A stretch of DNA of 64,000 nucleotides. Source: Maribacter aquimaris (GTDB taxonomy: Bacteria > Bacteroidota > Bacteroidia > Flavobacteriales > Flavobacteriaceae). The position numbers and the translations under genes are program-made. Position 1 is the stretch's first letter. Each line of letters opens with the position of its first letter. The notes under the pieces are model-generated. The model searched no databases. It was not told the DNA's origin and saw nothing but the letters and a program-made list of their open reading frames with translations. Shown piece by piece: positions 8,785 through 16,811 of the stretch. The stretch is from positions 62,001 through 126,000 of the forward strand of contig NZ_JABTCF010000006.1 of the NCBI RefSeq assembly GCF_014596745.1, read 5' to 3'.

Positions 8785-9390
8785 TTATAAATCTTGTTTC
8801 AATTTCATAACGTATTCGGCAACTTGCCAACGTTCTTCATGGTTCAATTGTACGGCATACGATCCCATAGAGTTTAAACCATAATATATTACGTGATACG
8901 TACTCCCCACTGTAATATCGCGGGCTGCATCCGCATAATTGGGAACGCCCAGAATTTTCTCCCTTTTCACCAATGTACCTTGTCCATCCCCTTTTGGTCC
9001 GTGACAAATAGCACAATAGATATTAAAAAGCTCTTTGCCCTTTGCCAAATTGGCCTCACTTTTCAAGGAATCCAAAGGACTGGTCTTTAACCTGGAAAGT
9101 TCCTTCCCTTCAATGGTATTCTCCAACCCATAAGGCATCCAACCTCTTGGAATTGTATTATCCGGTGGCAACATGGCTTCCGAAACACCTTTGAACAATG
9201 CAATCCTAGTGACCTCATCCTCATTGAAACCTTGGTAAGTCTCATAGCCCACTGGTTCATACATATTAGGCATATACTGATAATTAGGTCTTCTCTTATT
9301 GGAACATGAAGCCATCAACAGTACCAAACCAAATGCTATTCCTACTTTAATAAAATTGTTCATCATTTTAGGACTACTTTTCTGAAACAT
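8785..9390 (-). CDS. actE: Alternative complex III subunit ActE, monohaem cytochrome c lipoprotein
   Basis: ActE is the periplasmic monohaem c subunit of alternative complex III. It has a lipoprotein signal ending LMASC, so it should be lipid-anchored, and a single haem-binding CAICH near residues 124-128 with the distal Met probably in NSMGSYAVQL. The longest frame starts 17 bp inside actD. An ATG at 9366 or 9363 (MMNNFIKVG) would give a more compact signal peptide and no overlap, and I consider it equally or more likely. It lies between actD and actF. Confidence 0.93.
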   Translation of the reverse strand: MFQKSSPKMMNNFIKVGIAFGLVLLMASCSNKRRPNYQYMPNMYEPVGYETYQGFNEDEVTRIALFKGVSEAMLPPDNTIPRGWMPYGLENTIEGKELSRLKTSPLDSLKSEANLAKGKELFNIYCAICHGPKGDGQGTLVKREKILGVPNYADAARDITVGSTYHVIYYGLNSMGSYAVQLNHEERWQVAEYVMKLKQDL

Positions 9391-9895
9391 TAATTTCTAC
9401 CGCACCGGTATCCATCAATAAGTTCTTTAATTCTTTTTCGTTGTCGTGAATGGCCAACTCCATAACAAAATGGTCGTCGGTAGTTCGTACATCAGGATTC
9501 TCAGCCTTTTTAAAAGGCCACAACTTACTTCTTAGGTAAAATGTGATTACCATTAAATGCGCTGCAAAGAAAACCGTTAACTCAAACATGATCGGAACGA
9601 ATGCCGGCATGTTTTCCAAATAGCTAAAACTAGGCTTACCACCTATATCCTGGGGCCAATCCTGAATCATGATATAATTCATCATAACTATTGAAACCGC
9701 AAGACCAACACACCCATAAATAAAAGAGGTTATGGCAATTCTAGTGGGCGCCAGCCCCATGGCCTTATCCAATCCATGAACTGGAAAAGGACAATACACT
9801 TCCTCTATATGATACTTGGCGTCCTTCACCTTTTTGACGGCATGCATCAGCACGTCGTCATCATCGTAGTATGCATGTATAACTTTAGATGCCAT
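9374..9895 (-). CDS. actD: Alternative complex III subunit ActD (DUF3341)
   Basis: ActD is a small two-helix membrane subunit of alternative complex III. The 173-aa sequence has a soluble N-terminal domain with the YCPFPVHGLDKAMG signature of DUF3341 (near residue 34), then two transmembrane segments (about 55-80 and 95-118) and a charged cytoplasmic tail. It lies 6 bp after actC and overlaps the longest form of actE by 17 bp, indicating tight translational coupling. Confidence 0.93.
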   Translation of the reverse strand: MASKVIHAYYDDDDVLMHAVKKVKDAKYHIEEVYCPFPVHGLDKAMGLAPTRIAITSFIYGCVGLAVSIVMMNYIMIQDWPQDIGGKPSFSYLENMPAFVPIMFELTVFFAAHLMVITFYLRSKLWPFKKAENPDVRTTDDHFVMELAIHDNEKELKNLLMDTGAVEINVSEK

Positions 9896-9901
9896 ATCTT
9901 C

Positions 9902-11638
9902 TTACTTGTTATTTAATTTTTTTGCCTGACTAGCCCAATCATCACGTTGTGCCCTACCTGGGAACGAACCGGTAATTGAGTCCAACAAATTATATTCCTT
10001 CTCGGTCATTCGACTAACTTGGGCGAATGTATAAATACCTATTTGGTTTAAGGTCTTCTCCATTTGAGGTCCAATACCCTTTACCTTCTTAAGATCATCT
10101 GCCTTCTCCTTGGAAGCATCGAACGTTCCTATAGAATCCAATAGACTGGAAACACTCTCTTTTGCACCAGAAGGTTTTTCCTCTACAGGTTCGGCCACCG
10201 TTTCAACCACATCTTCCCTGATTACGGTATTCGCATTAATTTGATACAAAGGCTTACCTGCCTCCCTTAGTTTTTTATATTTTTCCCCTGAGGATTTTAA
10301 AATCGTCTTCACTTCCGCCTGCGCAATTACAGGGAAGGTTCTTGAATACAAAAGGAAAAGTACAAAGAAGAACCCAATGGTACCGATAAATGTCCCTATA
10401 TCTATGAACGTAGGGGAGAACATACTCCATGAAGAAGGTAAATAATCCCTGTGCAATGACGTTACAATGATCACAAAACGCTCAAACCACATTCCGATAT
10501 TCACGATGATCGAAATAAAGAAAGAGAACATAATACTAGTTCGCAACTTTTTGAACCACATGAACTGTGGTGAGAACACATTACAGCTCATCATTGCCCA
10601 ATAGGCCCAGGCATAAGGTCCTGTCGCCCTATTCAAGAAAGCGTACTGCTCATACTCAACCCCGGAATACCATGCCATAAACAACTCTGTAATATAAGCA
10701 CAACCTACAATAGAACCTGTAATCATGATAACAATGTTCATCAATTCTATATGCTGAACAGTGATATAAGCCTCAAGACCAGAAACCTTTCTCATGATTA
10801 TCAACAAGGTATTCACCATGGCAAAACCTGAGAATACCGCCCCAGCCACAAAATATGGTGGGAATATCGTGGTATGCCATCCTGGAATGACGGATGTAGC
10901 AAAGTCAAAAGATACGATGGTGTGTACAGAAAGTACCAACGGAGTGGCCAAACCAGCCAATACCAAGGAAACTTCCTCAAAACGTTGCCAATCTTTTGCA
11001 CGGCCTGTCCAGCCGAAGCTCAATATGCCATATATTTTCTTTTGAAAGGGAAGCACTGCCCTATCACGAATCATTGCAAAATCGGGCAACAACCCTGTCC
11101 ACCAGAAGACCAATGAAACAGATAGATACGTCGAAATCGCAAATACATCCCAAAGCAATGGAGAGTTGAAGTTCACCCACAACGAACCAAATTGGTTTGG
11201 TATCGGCAACACCCAATAAGCCAACCAAGGTCGACCCATGTGAATAATAGGAAACAGACCTGCCTGTACAACAGAAAATATGGTCATCGCCTCCGCTGAA
11301 CGGTTAATGGCCATTCTCCATTTTTGCCTAAAAAGCAATAGTACGGCGGAAATCAAGGTTCCTGCGTGACCTATCCCTACCCACCAAACAAAGTTGGTAA
11401 TATCCCATGCCCAGTTTACGGTTTTATTCAAACCCCAGGTACCGATACCGGTAGAAACAGTATAAATTATACAACCAATCCCCCAAAGGAATGCTACCAA
11501 AGCTATGGAAAAAACTATCCACCAATGCTTATTGGCTCTTCCTTCAACAGGAGCGGCTATATCCACTGTTACATCGTGATAGCCTTTGTCTCCAAGTACT
11601 AAGGGTCTTCGTATAGGTGCTTCGTAATGCGACGCCAT
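9902..11638 (-). CDS. actC: Alternative complex III subunit ActC (NrfD-like) with C-terminal helix-hairpin-helix tail
   Basis: ActC is the NrfD/PsrC-type membrane subunit thought to bind and oxidise menaquinol beside the Fe-S subunit ActB. Residues about 30-440 contain ten hydrophobic helices, including the conserved VWWVGIGHAGTLISA and MAINRSAEAMT segments. The odd part is the end: after a Glu/Pro linker (TVAEPVEEKPSGAKES) residues 514-578 form an HhH-like domain, DDLKKVKGIGPQMEK followed by GIYTFAQ and WASQAK. That tail is closely similar to the tail of ribosomal protein S2 encoded at 39101-39349. NrfD proteins normally lack it. The gene is 33 bp downstream of actB. Confidence 0.94.
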   Translation of the reverse strand: MASHYEAPIRRPLVLGDKGYHDVTVDIAAPVEGRANKHWWIVFSIALVAFLWGIGCIIYTVSTGIGTWGLNKTVNWAWDITNFVWWVGIGHAGTLISAVLLLFRQKWRMAINRSAEAMTIFSVVQAGLFPIIHMGRPWLAYWVLPIPNQFGSLWVNFNSPLLWDVFAISTYLSVSLVFWWTGLLPDFAMIRDRAVLPFQKKIYGILSFGWTGRAKDWQRFEEVSLVLAGLATPLVLSVHTIVSFDFATSVIPGWHTTIFPPYFVAGAVFSGFAMVNTLLIIMRKVSGLEAYITVQHIELMNIVIMITGSIVGCAYITELFMAWYSGVEYEQYAFLNRATGPYAWAYWAMMSCNVFSPQFMWFKKLRTSIMFSFFISIIVNIGMWFERFVIIVTSLHRDYLPSSWSMFSPTFIDIGTFIGTIGFFFVLFLLYSRTFPVIAQAEVKTILKSSGEKYKKLREAGKPLYQINANTVIREDVVETVAEPVEEKPSGAKESVSSLLDSIGTFDASKEKADDLKKVKGIGPQMEKTLNQIGIYTFAQVSRMTEKEYNLLDSITGSFPGRAQRDDWASQAKKLNNK

Positions 11639-11671
11639 AATCTTTTATAGTTACTTTGCTAAATAATATTT

Positions 11672-14600
11672 TTACGCTTCGTTGTTATTTCTCACTTTAA
11701 CGTGATAGAATACATTTGGTTTGGTCCCAACATGCTCCAATAGATGATACATACGATCACTCTCTTTCAACTCAGCGACCTTACTTTCCTTATCATTGAC
11801 ATCACCAAATATAATGGCTCCATTACTACAGGCCATGGAACAGGCCGTTTGGAATTCACCATCTTTTATCACCCTACCATCCCTCTTCGCATCAAGTATG
11901 GTTTTCTGTGTTTTTTGGATACACATAGAGCATTTTTCAATAACACCCCTTGACCGAACAGTAACATCTGGATTAATGACCATTTTTCCCAAATCGTTGT
12001 TCATATGGAAATCGAACTCGTCATTGTTGTTATACAAGAACCAGTTGAACCTACGAACCTTATAAGGGCAGTTGTTGGCGCAATACCTAGTCCCCACACA
12101 TCTGTTGTACGCCATTTGGTTTTGACCCTGACGACCATGTGATGTTGCGGCTACTGGACAAACAGTCTCACAAGGAGCATGGTTACAGTGTTGACACATT
12201 ACAGGCTGAAAGGCCACTTGAGGATTAATTGCTGGATGTTCCAATTCACCAAAGCCTCCAAGGGAACCTTTCTCCCCAGACAACCCACTGAACTCATCCT
12301 TTTTGGTGTTATCACCCTCAAAGGAATCCTCAGAGGAATAATATCTATCTATACGCAACCAATGCATATCACGGGAACGTCGCACTTCTTCCTTCCCGAC
12401 CACTGGTACGTTGTTTTCTGCACTACATGCCACAACACAAGCACCACAACCCGTACAAGCGTTCAAATCTATGGACATATTGAAGTGATGCCCTATCGAA
12501 CGATCAAAACTATCCCATAAATCAACTGTTGTAGCCTCTACTTCCTGATGGTTTAAAGAAACCATAGGCACCTTGTTCCACTCGGCATGATCTTTAGTGT
12601 TAAAGATCTCCAAAGTGGTCTCTTTTATGATATCACCCCTACCCATAAGGGTATTGTGTAATTGCATACAAGCAAATTCATGCATTCCGGCAGCTTTCTC
12701 AATGGTTACCGATTGCACATTATTGAATCCTTGGTATAACGGATAGGCATTCACCCCTGTCTGCATCTCGGATTTCATTCCGACCTTACGACCATAACCC
12801 AACGCCAAACCTATTGACCCTGGGGCCTGACCGGGCTGAATCAATACGGGCACCTGATCCAAGGTCACCCCATTCACGGTTAACTTGGCATAACTACCAT
12901 CCAAACCTCCGTTGGCAGCGTGCTCATTAATCAACTCCAAACGTGTTGCATCCGCTTTGGAAACGGTAACATAGTTATCCCAAGATACTCTGGAAATCGG
13001 ATCCGGAAACTCCTGTAACCATGGGTTTCCAGCCTGTTGTCCATCACCCATACCAACCTTCGAATACAATGTAAGCTCAAGACCTCCACCACTAACGGCA
13101 TTTGACAGCTTTTTCACAGCAGAGGAAACATCCATACCAGAAGTATCCCCACCATCAAGACCTACCGCTGAAGCCACGGCCTCAACAATTTCCCCAACAG
13201 CATTGGAACCTGTCGATACATAAACACCATCATGCAAGGCATTATTCCAATCGTTTTCAGCCAATACATCCGTACTCCAAGTTTCCTTTATATAATCATA
13301 ATAGCTTTTATCGCTATCCATCCACTTCAATAGAGCCGATTGAAACTGTCTTGTATCAAAAAGCTCTTTTATCGTAGGCTGGATTAAACTGAAATGCCCT
13401 TTTTTAATCTCTGTATCGCCCCATGATTCCAAATAATGGTTAGCAGCAGCGGCATAATCCGTCAATTCCGTAGTCTCATTCCAGTTGCCTGAAAAGGTAA
13501 CGGAAAGATCAACCTTGCCAAGTCCCTCTTCAAAATCAACAGCATTAGGCAACGTATACATTGGATTGACACCATCCATGATCAAGGCACCAACACGACC
13601 AGCCTTCATATCCACCACTAGGGCATTCAGATCCTTAACACTACCCTGTCGGACATATTTGGGAGCTTTGGCATCGAAAGCCCTACTTCCCAACATCTCG
13701 TTAATAGCCAAAACAACGGCCTGGGCATCTACATCCTGCAAACCAGTAACTACAACGGCGGCACTTTTATTCTTATTGATCTCACCAACAACCCCATCAA
13801 TGGCCTGTTCTGCATATTCAGGAATTTCACCACCAACGGAAGACCCATTTAATTTGGCATACAGTTTGGCAAGTGCTATTTTTTGTTGCATTGGTGTTAA
13901 TGGCACTCGTTTATCCGCATTGGCGCCGGACAAGGACATATTAGCCTCGAACTGTACATGCTTTGACATTTTCCCGTTTTTGGGAACACGCCCTCTAGAA
14001 TAACCACTATCATATCCGCCCCCTTGCCAATCCGCAAGGAAGTCAGCCCCAAAAGAGACTATTACCTCCGCTTTTTCAAAATCATAATCCGCCAATGCCC
14101 TATCGCCATAACGCGCTTCAAAAGCGGTTAACGCAGCATCCTCGGAAATTGCATCGTAAACCACGTGGTTTACCGCTCCATACATTTCCTTGAATTCAGC
14201 TATAAGTTTGGCAGTCGACGGACTTGCATAAGTCTGCGTCAACAAAGCAATCTGTTTTCCAGATGCTTTCAAAGTATTCAACTTGGCCTTCACCTCTGTA
14301 TCAAGAGCAGTCCATTCAACCGGCTCACCAGCCTTCATGGGACCCTGCAGACGCGTACTATCATATAAGGACAATACAGAACCTTGAACACGGGCATTTG
14401 CACCCCCATTCACTTTGGCATCGGTATTATTCTCGATTTTTATCGGCCTACCCTCCCTCGTCTTAACCAGGACACTAGCAAAGTCGAACCCGTTGGCTAT
14501 AGTGGTTGCATAATAATTTGCAACACCAGGAATTATGCGTTCTGGCTGAACAACGTAAGGAATTGATTTTCTTACCGGTCCCTCACACGCCGCCAATGAT

Positions 14601-14797
14601 GCCGCAGCGGTACTAAAACCAACATATTTTAGAAAATCCCTTCTGTTCGTATTTGTTGAAGACAAATTCTCTTTGTTTCCCAAAAATTCATCAACTGGAA
14701 TTTCCTCAACAAATTCATTTTGTCTTAGCGCCTCAACAATGGAATCGTTTGGATTTAACTCCGCTTCGTTTTTCCAATATTTTTTGTTTGATGCCAT
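11672..14797 (-). CDS. actB: Alternative complex III subunit ActB, Tat-exported Fe-S/molybdopterin-like lipoprotein
   Basis: ActB is the large periplasmic subunit that carries the iron-sulfur wire of alternative complex III. A Tat motif RRDFLKYVG occurs unusually far in (near residue 52) and is followed by the lipobox LAAC. The middle (about 80-740) resembles a molybdopterin oxidoreductase domain; in this family it carries no Mo cofactor. The C-terminal ferredoxin-like region has four cysteine clusters: CTGCGACVVAC (near 782), CQHCNHAPCETVC (near 868), CVGTRYCANNC (near 898), and CSMC with CSMAC (near 955 and 983), fitting three 4Fe-4S and one 3Fe-4S centre as in characterised complexes. The length of 1041 aa is normal. 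Confidence 0.95.
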   Translation of the reverse strand: MASNKKYWKNEAELNPNDSIVEALRQNEFVEEIPVDEFLGNKENLSSTNTNRRDFLKYVGFSTAAASLAACEGPVRKSIPYVVQPERIIPGVANYYATTIANGFDFASVLVKTREGRPIKIENNTDAKVNGGANARVQGSVLSLYDSTRLQGPMKAGEPVEWTALDTEVKAKLNTLKASGKQIALLTQTYASPSTAKLIAEFKEMYGAVNHVVYDAISEDAALTAFEARYGDRALADYDFEKAEVIVSFGADFLADWQGGGYDSGYSRGRVPKNGKMSKHVQFEANMSLSGANADKRVPLTPMQQKIALAKLYAKLNGSSVGGEIPEYAEQAIDGVVGEINKNKSAAVVVTGLQDVDAQAVVLAINEMLGSRAFDAKAPKYVRQGSVKDLNALVVDMKAGRVGALIMDGVNPMYTLPNAVDFEEGLGKVDLSVTFSGNWNETTELTDYAAAANHYLESWGDTEIKKGHFSLIQPTIKELFDTRQFQSALLKWMDSDKSYYDYIKETWSTDVLAENDWNNALHDGVYVSTGSNAVGEIVEAVASAVGLDGGDTSGMDVSSAVKKLSNAVSGGGLELTLYSKVGMGDGQQAGNPWLQEFPDPISRVSWDNYVTVSKADATRLELINEHAANGGLDGSYAKLTVNGVTLDQVPVLIQPGQAPGSIGLALGYGRKVGMKSEMQTGVNAYPLYQGFNNVQSVTIEKAAGMHEFACMQLHNTLMGRGDIIKETTLEIFNTKDHAEWNKVPMVSLNHQEVEATTVDLWDSFDRSIGHHFNMSIDLNACTGCGACVVACSAENNVPVVGKEEVRRSRDMHWLRIDRYYSSEDSFEGDNTKKDEFSGLSGEKGSLGGFGELEHPAINPQVAFQPVMCQHCNHAPCETVCPVAATSHGRQGQNQMAYNRCVGTRYCANNCPYKVRRFNWFLYNNNDEFDFHMNNDLGKMVINPDVTVRSRGVIEKCSMCIQKTQKTILDAKRDGRVIKDGEFQTACSMACSNGAIIFGDVNDKESKVAELKESDRMYHLLEHVGTKPNVFYHVKVRNNNEA

Positions 14798-14829
14798 ACG
14801 ATCTATCTGTAATTAGCTACTTTATTTTA

Positions 14830-16167
14830 TTAATAATGACATTTTCCACATTCCAAACCACCCATCTGGGCAGCGGTAAGCTCTTCAACCCCATATTTCT
14901 TGGAAAGCTCTTCATGGATTTTTGCATAGTACTCGTTATCCTCAACCTTGACATTGGTTTCCCTATGACAATTGATACACCATCCCATAGTAAGTGGAGC
15001 AAACTGTGACATGATTTCCATTTCCTCAACAGGACCGTGACAAGTCTGACATTCAATTCCCGCAACAGAAACATGCTGGGAGTGGTTGAAGTAAACCAAA
15101 TCAGGAAGATTATGGATCCTCACCCATTCCACTGGCTTACTTTCCCCGGTGTAACTTTGATTATCCTCATCCCAACCAACGGCCTTATACAATTTTTTAA
15201 TCTCACCTGTATAGAACTCATTCGTATACCCATTGGCCAAGTCCTCTTGTGAAGGACCCTCAGGGTTACCTTTATACTCATAAATGGATTTATGACAATT
15301 CATACACACATTCAAGGAAGGAATACCTGAAGTTTTGGAAACCCTAGCCGATGAATGGCAGTACTTACAATCTATCTTATTATCACCCGCATGCACTTTA
15401 TGCGAATAATGTATCTCCTGAATTGGCTCATACCCTTGGTCAACGCCCACTTGCATCATCCATCCATATACAAAATACGCACCCGACAACAACAAAAAGA
15501 CCACAGTGACCAAAACCAAGAATTGATTCTGGGCGAATGCTTTCCATAAAGGCAAGCCCCTCTCCGATTTGGCTTTCTCCAAATCAAGACCATTGGCCAC
15601 CGCTATTCGCTTTAAGGTTCCTTGCACCAAGACCAACATCATCACCAAAAGACCCAGTATAATAACCAGAGCTCCTAAAATCATCTCGTTGGATATTCCT
15701 GAAGAAGAACCACTCCCACCCCCTTCGGCTACAGCAGCACTCGCAACAACCGGTTCCGGTGGCGGCGCAGCGGTATATGCCAAGATATTATCAATATCGT
15801 CATTCGACAAGGTAGGAAAAGGAGTCATTGGAGCTTGATTATACTCACTGAACACCTTATTGGCATAATCATCCCCAGATTTAATCACTCCAGGACTATT
15901 TTTAACCCAAGCATAAATCCATTCCCGATCCAAACCTTCATCGGCATTAAGACGGGATTCCACATTAGCCAAGGCCGGCCCTGTCATCTTCCTGTTCAAC
16001 GCATGACAAGCAGCACAATTCTGATTAAAGAGTGCCTTTCCTTTTGCAGGGTCACCAGAAGCAACAGCCCCATCCTGTGCAAAAATAGAAACGGAAAAAA
16101 GCAGAAAAACTACTAGACTAACACCTAAAACCCTGGAAAATTGATTGCGGTATGTTACCTTTTTCAT
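14830..16167 (-). CDS. actA: Alternative complex III subunit ActA, multihaem cytochrome c with an extra N-terminal monohaem domain
   Basis: First gene of the operon. A signal peptide (about 1-30) is followed by a class I cytochrome c domain with CAACH (residues 51-55) and a TGPAL segment. A Ser/Gly linker, two transmembrane helices (about 165-190 and 220-245) and the classical pentahaem domain follow, with CKYCH, CMNCH, CQTCH, CINCH and CGKCH. That makes six haem-c sites, one more than the pentahaem ActA first described. The extra domain may pass electrons on to the oxidase. The last CGKCH is only one residue from the C-terminus. It is transcribed from a well-formed promoter about 90 bp upstream. 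Confidence 0.94.
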   Translation of the reverse strand: MKKVTYRNQFSRVLGVSLVVFLLFSVSIFAQDGAVASGDPAKGKALFNQNCAACHALNRKMTGPALANVESRLNADEGLDREWIYAWVKNSPGVIKSGDDYANKVFSEYNQAPMTPFPTLSNDDIDNILAYTAAPPPEPVVASAAVAEGGGSGSSSGISNEMILGALVIILGLLVMMLVLVQGTLKRIAVANGLDLEKAKSERGLPLWKAFAQNQFLVLVTVVFLLLSGAYFVYGWMMQVGVDQGYEPIQEIHYSHKVHAGDNKIDCKYCHSSARVSKTSGIPSLNVCMNCHKSIYEYKGNPEGPSQEDLANGYTNEFYTGEIKKLYKAVGWDEDNQSYTGESKPVEWVRIHNLPDLVYFNHSQHVSVAGIECQTCHGPVEEMEIMSQFAPLTMGWCINCHRETNVKVEDNEYYAKIHEELSKKYGVEELTAAQMGGLECGKCHY

Positions 16168-16256
16168 ATATAGAATATTTCAATCGAAATTTTTGGCACG
16201 GTTATTACTACATCAAAAGATAAACACATTTAAAAAAACCGTACCTGCATTGACGG

Positions 16257-16286
16257 CAAAAATAAGGATTAGACTTTATCTGCAAA
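16257..16286 (-). promoter_or_regulatory. Promoter of the actABCDEF-coxBA operon
   Basis: On the minus strand TTTG (16286-16283), 18 bp, then TATTTTTG (16264-16257): both Bacteroidota promoter elements match perfectly with normal spacing. The predicted start is near 16250, giving an approximately 83-nt leader before actA. Confidence 0.75.
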
Positions 16287-16362
16287 ATGTTAATGTATTG
16301 ATAATACTAATTTATAATTATTCTAAATAAGATGGAAAAGCTTTCAATAATCATTAAAAATT

Positions 16363-16370
16363 TACTTTTG
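16363..16370 (+). promoter_or_regulatory. -7 box that fixes the start of the SPOR gene
   Basis: TACTTTTG matches TAnnTTTG exactly. Transcription from it would begin near 16376, downstream of the longest-frame ATG (16332). The ATG at 16404 is therefore preferred. Confidence 0.55.
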
Positions 16371-16403
16371 TGCAAAACGAACATACCTTATAAACATATC
16401 GTA

Positions 16404-16772
16404 ATGAAGTCACTGTTAATTATCGGGATTATCACTTTCTCCACCACAATAGGCCTTGCACAGCAGGGACAGGTAAACATTCAACAGGATAACCGCATAG
16501 AGGACCTACTGGATATTTACAAATCCTCCAATGAAAATCACGACTATTATAGAATACAAGTAGGTTTTGGCTCTTTTGCCAAGGCCCAAGGCATCAAAAA
16601 GAGTGTGGAGGTTGATTTTCCCAATCTATTTTCGAAGATCGATTTTGACTCCCCTACGTATCGCGTAAGGGTTGGCCGCTTCAAAACAAAACTTGAAGCC
16701 GAGCGCAAATTCATTGAGGTTCGGGAAAAATACCCAGATGCCATGCTTTTAAAACCAAAAAAATCGACTTGA
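16404..16772 (+). CDS. Exported SPOR-domain protein
   Basis: The 122-residue protein has a signal peptide (MKSLLIIGIITFS..GLAQ), an approximately 25-residue linker and a C-terminal SPOR domain (about 45-120: YRIQVGFGSFAKAQGIKK, then YRVRVGRFKTKLEAE). SPOR domains bind peptidoglycan strands stripped of stem peptides and mark division sites or remodelled wall. I chose the ATG at 16404 rather than 16332 because the longer frame puts 24 non-signal-like residues before the signal peptide and starts upstream of the promoter. The gene is divergent from actA and convergent with infB. Its specific role is unknown. Confidence 0.88.
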   Translation: MKSLLIIGIITFSTTIGLAQQGQVNIQQDNRIEDLLDIYKSSNENHDYYRIQVGFGSFAKAQGIKKSVEVDFPNLFSKIDFDSPTYRVRVGRFKTKLEAERKFIEVREKYPDAMLLKPKKST

Positions 16773-16792
16773 AAAAGCCGATTTTTTTTTAA
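16755..16792. terminator. Bidirectional terminator between SPOR gene and infB
   Basis: AAAATCGACT / AGCCGATTTT (one mismatch) with runs of A on the left and nine T on the right. It lies between convergent genes and can end both. Confidence 0.75.
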
Positions 16793-16811
16793 CCTATTTA
16801 TAGAGTAACCA

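Noticed and set aside
16332-16403. N-terminal extension of the SPOR protein from an upstream ATG
   Set aside because: It would place 24 non-signal residues before the signal peptide, and it begins upstream of the TACTTTTG promoter box.
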